In this document: piece by piece, positions 22,768 through 25,501 of the stretch
Position numbering within the stretch: position 1 is the first letter of the stretch
How the letters are laid out: the number at the start of each line of letters is the position of its first letter
Source of the DNA: Romeriopsis sp046049545
GTDB taxonomy: Bacteria; Cyanobacteriota; Cyanobacteriia; Leptolyngbyales; Leptolyngbyaceae
NCBI GenBank assembly: GCA_046049545.1
Contig: JBJORF010000067.1
Span: forward strand, 1-25,501
Length of the DNA stretch: 25,501 bases
Direction of reading: 5' to 3'
Program-made: the position numbers and the translations under genes
Notes under the pieces: generated by a model
The model's database searches: none
The model's input: the letters and a program-made list of their open reading frames with translations, nothing else
Told to the model about the DNA's origin: nothing

Positions 22768-23559
22768 TTACGGCTGGGGGGCGGTGGACGGAGGCGTAGC
22801 GGACGGAGGTGTGACGGTAGAGACCGGGGTGGGGCATTCGCTGGGCGGGGTGAGCTGAATTGTCACATTGCTATAGGCCGGGACTTTAACCAGTTGTGAA
22901 ACGACGAATTTCGCCCGATCGTTAGCTTTGTTGAGGATCCCTTCTTGGCAGGCAGCCGTGATGATGCGTTCGAGGGCTTTTTCTTGGGCGAGGGTTTGCA
23001 GACTGGGGGCAACATCGGGGCCGAGGCCCAGAAAGCCCCGATTGTAGTCATAGACCTTGGACTGGGTAATGTCGATTTTATTGTCCAGAATGCGCGGGGC
23101 GGGGAGACGAATCGTCAGCTGATCGCCCTGGGCTTGGATATCCTGGGGCTGAATTTGGCTCAGATCGACTCCGGCACGCACTTGACCATGGGCGACATAG
23201 AGCAATTTGGTAGTGCCGATCGTCAGTCCCACCCAATTGGCCTGCTGCTGCGTCGGCACCACCGCTTCCATCGTGAAGACCGCCGTGGTTAGTTCACTGG
23301 CTTCCTGAACTTGTTTCACCACCACCGATCGTACATCCACCTGCGGCACGGGCGGCGCGGGCCGCAACCAACCCAACACATTGCCCAAAAACTGATCCCC
23401 CTGCCGCCACAGGCCGATTAATAAAATTCCACCCAACATCATTGCTCCCCCGATCGTCATCAGTGCAAGGTTCCGCGTCAGGCCATTGAGCGCTTGCAGG
23501 GTTGAGGGTTGGGTGGCAGCGCGCGGCGAAACCGAGGAACGAAAAAGTGGGGAACGCAT
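22768..23559 (-). CDS. DUF4230 domain membrane protein
   Basis: The ATG at 23559 gives 263 residues; a TTG at 23610 would add 17. One transmembrane helix lies at about residues 33-52. The DUF4230 domain then reads VVVKQVQEASELTTAVFTME, LLYVAHGQVRAGVDLS, LTIRLPAPRILDNKID and KVYDYNRGFLGLGPDV. The C-terminus is a short Pro/Thr-rich tail. The domain is predicted to face the periplasm or lumen. Its role is not established. It is the first gene of the minus-strand run ending with DUF4870. Confidence 0.88.
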   Translation of the reverse strand: MRSPLFRSSVSPRAATQPSTLQALNGLTRNLALMTIGGAMMLGGILLIGLWRQGDQFLGNVLGWLRPAPPVPQVDVRSVVVKQVQEASELTTAVFTMEAVVPTQQQANWVGLTIGTTKLLYVAHGQVRAGVDLSQIQPQDIQAQGDQLTIRLPAPRILDNKIDITQSKVYDYNRGFLGLGPDVAPSLQTLAQEKALERIITAACQEGILNKANDRAKFVVSQLVKVPAYSNVTIQLTPPSECPTPVSTVTPPSATPPSTAPQP

Positions 23560-23999
23560 GGTCGGTGGACTCAGGAGCGAAGAGAACAAGAAACTGCTAA
23601 GGAATGCCAACCCATTCTAGCGAGGCTTTTGGTTTTTTCTCGCGGAGGAGTGAGATAATCCCAATTATAGTTGATTTGAACTATTTTTTCTGCATGAATC
23701 CAGCGTGATCGCAATTCCCAATTCAACGGATTGAATCGATCGGGTGGGATGATGGGGGCGATCGTGGGTTGGCGTAGGCTGTGGGCGTGGGATGCACGCC
23801 CCTACGGATCACTGACCGGGATGGGGCAATGATCGATCCCTCCCGTATGGGCGCGTTTTCCGCGCCCTCAATCTTGGAATTGCGACAAGGATGCTGATCG
23901 GGATGACTGTGGAAATTCTCGTCGTCACATTTCAGAATTCTGAGGCACAATGAAAACCTATCAATCCGCCATCGCACTGTTGTCTTTATCGACCGAGTC
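23560..23999. repeat. Intergenic region with two short perfect hairpins
   Basis: No gene is supported in these 440 bases. GGGCGTG (23783-23789) pairs with CACGCCC (23795-23801) across five bases, and GGGCGCG (23849-23855) pairs with CGCGCCC (23861-23867) across five bases. The hairpins are about 48 bases apart with similar stems and loops, and look like members of small dispersed GC-rich repeats found between genes in many cyanobacteria. Confidence 0.7.
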
Positions 24000-24296
24000 A
24001 TGCTTATCCGTAGCGCTGTCGAAGCTCCTGAAAAGACCGTCCAACGCACCTGGAAGCCCTATCCGAACTTCAAGGTAATTGTTCTGGATGACGATTTCAA
24101 CACGTTTGAGCATGTCGCAACTTGTCTGCTGAAGCACATTCCCAACATGGATAGCGATCGGGCTTGGGGTTTAACCGAGCAGGTTCACCATGAAGGGCAG
24201 GCGATCGTCTGGGTCGGCCCCCAGGAGCAAGCCGAGCTGTATCACACCCAGTTAGCCTGGGAGGGCTTGACCATGGCTCCCTTGGAAGCAGCATAG
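24000..24296 (+). CDS. clpS: ATP-dependent Clp protease adaptor ClpS
   Basis: This 98-residue protein matches ClpS along its core: NFKVIVLDDDFNTFEHVATC, KHIPNMDSDRAWGLTEQVHH and EGQAIVWVGPQEQAELYHTQ, ending LTMAPLEAA. ClpS delivers N-degron substrates to the ClpC-ClpP protease. The usual N-D-D-F-N of the substrate pocket reads D-D-D-F-N here. Cyanobacteria often have two ClpS paralogues; I did not assign which one this is. It stands alone, upstream of a histidine kinase gene. Confidence 0.93.
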   Translation: MLIRSAVEAPEKTVQRTWKPYPNFKVIVLDDDFNTFEHVATCLLKHIPNMDSDRAWGLTEQVHHEGQAIVWVGPQEQAELYHTQLAWEGLTMAPLEAA

Positions 24297-24543
24297 ATAA
24301 AAATCAATGGCTAATTGTCCGGGATTGTCAAAAAACCGCTGAAAATTGTAAGGATATAGTTCATTGTCGCGGTGATGCTAAGTCTGGCTCATACCGGGTT
24401 TGAGCAAGTTGATTCAGGTTATCTGAGTCACGATCGCCGTTTGAGAGTTCCGTTGATCAGTCGTCACTTCAGTTTGATTCGGGGGTCTGCCAGCAGATTC
24501 GTCACCGATCCGTCTGTTCATTGTGAAACGCCTACCCTTGAGT

Positions 24544-24579
24544 TTTTGTGCGGTGAATCTCTTTTGTGCGGTGAATCTC
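24544..24579 (+). repeat. 18-bp tandem repeat in the clpS-kinase gap
   Basis: TTTTGTGCGGTGAATCTC occurs exactly at 24544-24561 and 24562-24579, 41 bases before the kinase ATG. The rest of the 324-base gap (24297-24620) shows no gene; a 79-codon frame at 24372 spanning the repeat has no family resemblance. Confidence 0.85.
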
Positions 24580-24620
24580 TGTCGCCGATTTTGCTCTGTA
24601 CATTTTTTTAATGCGATTTT

Positions 24621-25501
24621 ATGAATAATTCTGTGTCGATCACTGCAAGTTTGCGATCGCGTGACGATCGTCAGCATGACTTGAATTTTGCCCAATCCTG
24701 GGTTGGCGCGGACGACCAACTCAAGGCAAGCGCGGTGCATCATCCACCGGGGATCGAACGCGCCCAACTTGCCTGGGATTGTTTGACCCAACTGACTCAG
24801 GCATTTCAGACCCAGTCTTGGCAAGCTACGCCCAATGAAGCGGCGATCGCCCGCATATTTCTGCCGCAACTGGCCCTAGCCCTGGCTTTAGATGACTGTA
24901 CGATCGCGCTGTACAACGGGGCGGGCACACTGGTGCTCGCTCGCTACGCCTATCAAGCCGCAACGCAAACCATTGAACAACTCGATTTCCCGTCCGAACC
25001 GCCGATCGGCGCGGCAACAGCGGCGGTGGGGATCACACAATTTGCAGTCGTGAAGCCCCAAGGAGACTCGGCGCAGGCCACCACGCAACTGATCGCGCCG
25101 TTGGTCGATTTTCAGGGGTTGCTGGGGGAACTGTGCGGCCAGCGATCGCAGCCGTTCGAACCCGCCGAATTGCTGCTGGTGGAGCAGTTGGTGGGGCAAT
25201 GGGTGCTGGGCTTACGGCGGAATCGGTTAGCCCAGAGTCATCACAGTCAAGCAGTCGAACTGAAGTACTTGAGTCAGTTGCAGGATGCCTTCCTGGGCAC
25301 CATGTCCTATGAACTGCGGATTCCCCTGTCGAATATGCAAATGGCGATCCAAATGCTCACGTTGACCTTGCAGCGATCGACCCCCACTACAATCTCATCG
25401 GCAGTGCCATCGGATACCAGCCCGAACGCAACCCCGGAAAAGCTCTTGCAGTATTTAGACGTGCTGAAGCGCGAGTGCGATCGGGAGACCAAGCTGATTC
25501 A
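24621..25501 (+). CDS. GAF-type sensor histidine kinase, N-terminal part, with His-to-Tyr change in the H-box
   Basis: The ATG at 24621 opens a frame running off the window edge (293 codons visible). Residues about 50-205 look like a GAF sensor domain (LALALDDCTIALYNGAGTLV, then QLIAPLVDFQGLLGELCG). The dimerisation/H-box helix follows: FLGTMSYELRIPLSNMQMAI. Homologues read FLxTxSHELRTPL here; codon 230 (25308-25310) is TAT instead of CAT/CAC, so the phosphoacceptor His reads Tyr. The second helix (YLDVLKRECDRETKLI) is normal. The ATPase domain lies outside the window. It may be a non-phosphorylated regulator, a pseudogene or a base error. No membrane segment is seen, so it is probably cytoplasmic. 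Confidence 0.85.
   Translation, partial: MNNSVSITASLRSRDDRQHDLNFAQSWVGADDQLKASAVHHPPGIERAQLAWDCLTQLTQAFQTQSWQATPNEAAIARIFLPQLALALALDDCTIALYNGAGTLVLARYAYQAATQTIEQLDFPSEPPIGAATAAVGITQFAVVKPQGDSAQATTQLIAPLVDFQGLLGELCGQRSQPFEPAELLLVEQLVGQWVLGLRRNRLAQSHHSQAVELKYLSQLQDAFLGTMSYELRIPLSNMQMAIQMLTLTLQRSTPTTISSAVPSDTSPNATPEKLLQYLDVLKRECDRETKLI

Noticed and set aside
22061..22858. 265-codon plus-strand frame across YaaW and DUF4230 genes
   Set aside because: Antisense shadow, His/Gln-rich, spanning two recognised genes.
24372..24611. 79-codon frame between clpS and the kinase gene
   Set aside because: Contains the 18-bp tandem repeat and no domain; judged non-coding.
1..25501. CRISPR array, tRNA or insertion sequence
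   Set aside because: No regularly spaced direct repeats, no tRNA arm signature and no transposase gene were seen by eye.

Overview
The window is cyanobacterial chromosome. The palindrome GCGATCGC and its core CGATCG recur throughout, as in HIP1-rich cyanobacterial genomes. Several genes belong to families typical of cyanobacteria and plastids: PAM68, Ycf23, DUF2839, XisH/XisI, cyanobacterial YaaW, DUF4230, and a ClpS of the cyanobacterial type. The exact genus cannot be read from this segment. No tRNA, rRNA, CRISPR array or transposase gene was seen.

Layout. Positions 1-711 (minus) hold the N-terminal part of a YfbK-type von Willebrand A protein cut by the window edge. Positions 1076-4930 (plus) hold a DinG/XPD-like protein with decayed ATPase motifs, a DUF2839 membrane protein, a small hypothetical protein and an epoxide-hydrolase-like alpha/beta hydrolase. 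Positions 5231-7055 hold a protein resembling the N-terminal part of PilB/GspE and a hicB-hicA toxin-antitoxin pair. Positions 7207-8370 (minus) hold a proline-rich small protein, rpsO and pam68, ending at a clear terminator. cobU follows on plus, then a minus-strand run of monomeric isocitrate dehydrogenase, a Phd/YefM-like antitoxin without a visible toxin, and a small membrane protein.

The most unusual part is about 11.9-16.2 kb. A leucine-rich-repeat (LRR) gene lies next to a decayed scrap resembling the C-terminus of cyanobacterial LRR-Roc-COR proteins. The first ~120-150 bp of the LRR gene are repeated at least twice more. Between the copies sit small two-gene modules: xisH-xisI (xisH frameshifted), an orphan ParD-like antitoxin, a TumA/TumE-like pair, and a YefM/YoeB-like pair whose toxin is frameshifted. 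A promoter-like cassette is also copied in front of parD and tumA. The region looks like a toxin-antitoxin-rich island built by repeated duplication around an LRR gene start.

Positions 16156-18834 (minus) hold a class I aminotransferase and a membrane-anchored class III adenylate cyclase. ycf23 (plus) converges, across a bidirectional terminator, on a minus-strand run: DUF4230, YaaW, an O-antigen-ligase-like membrane protein and DUF4870. The right end (plus) holds clpS and the N-terminal part of a GAF-type sensor histidine kinase in which the H-box phosphoacceptor histidine reads as tyrosine.
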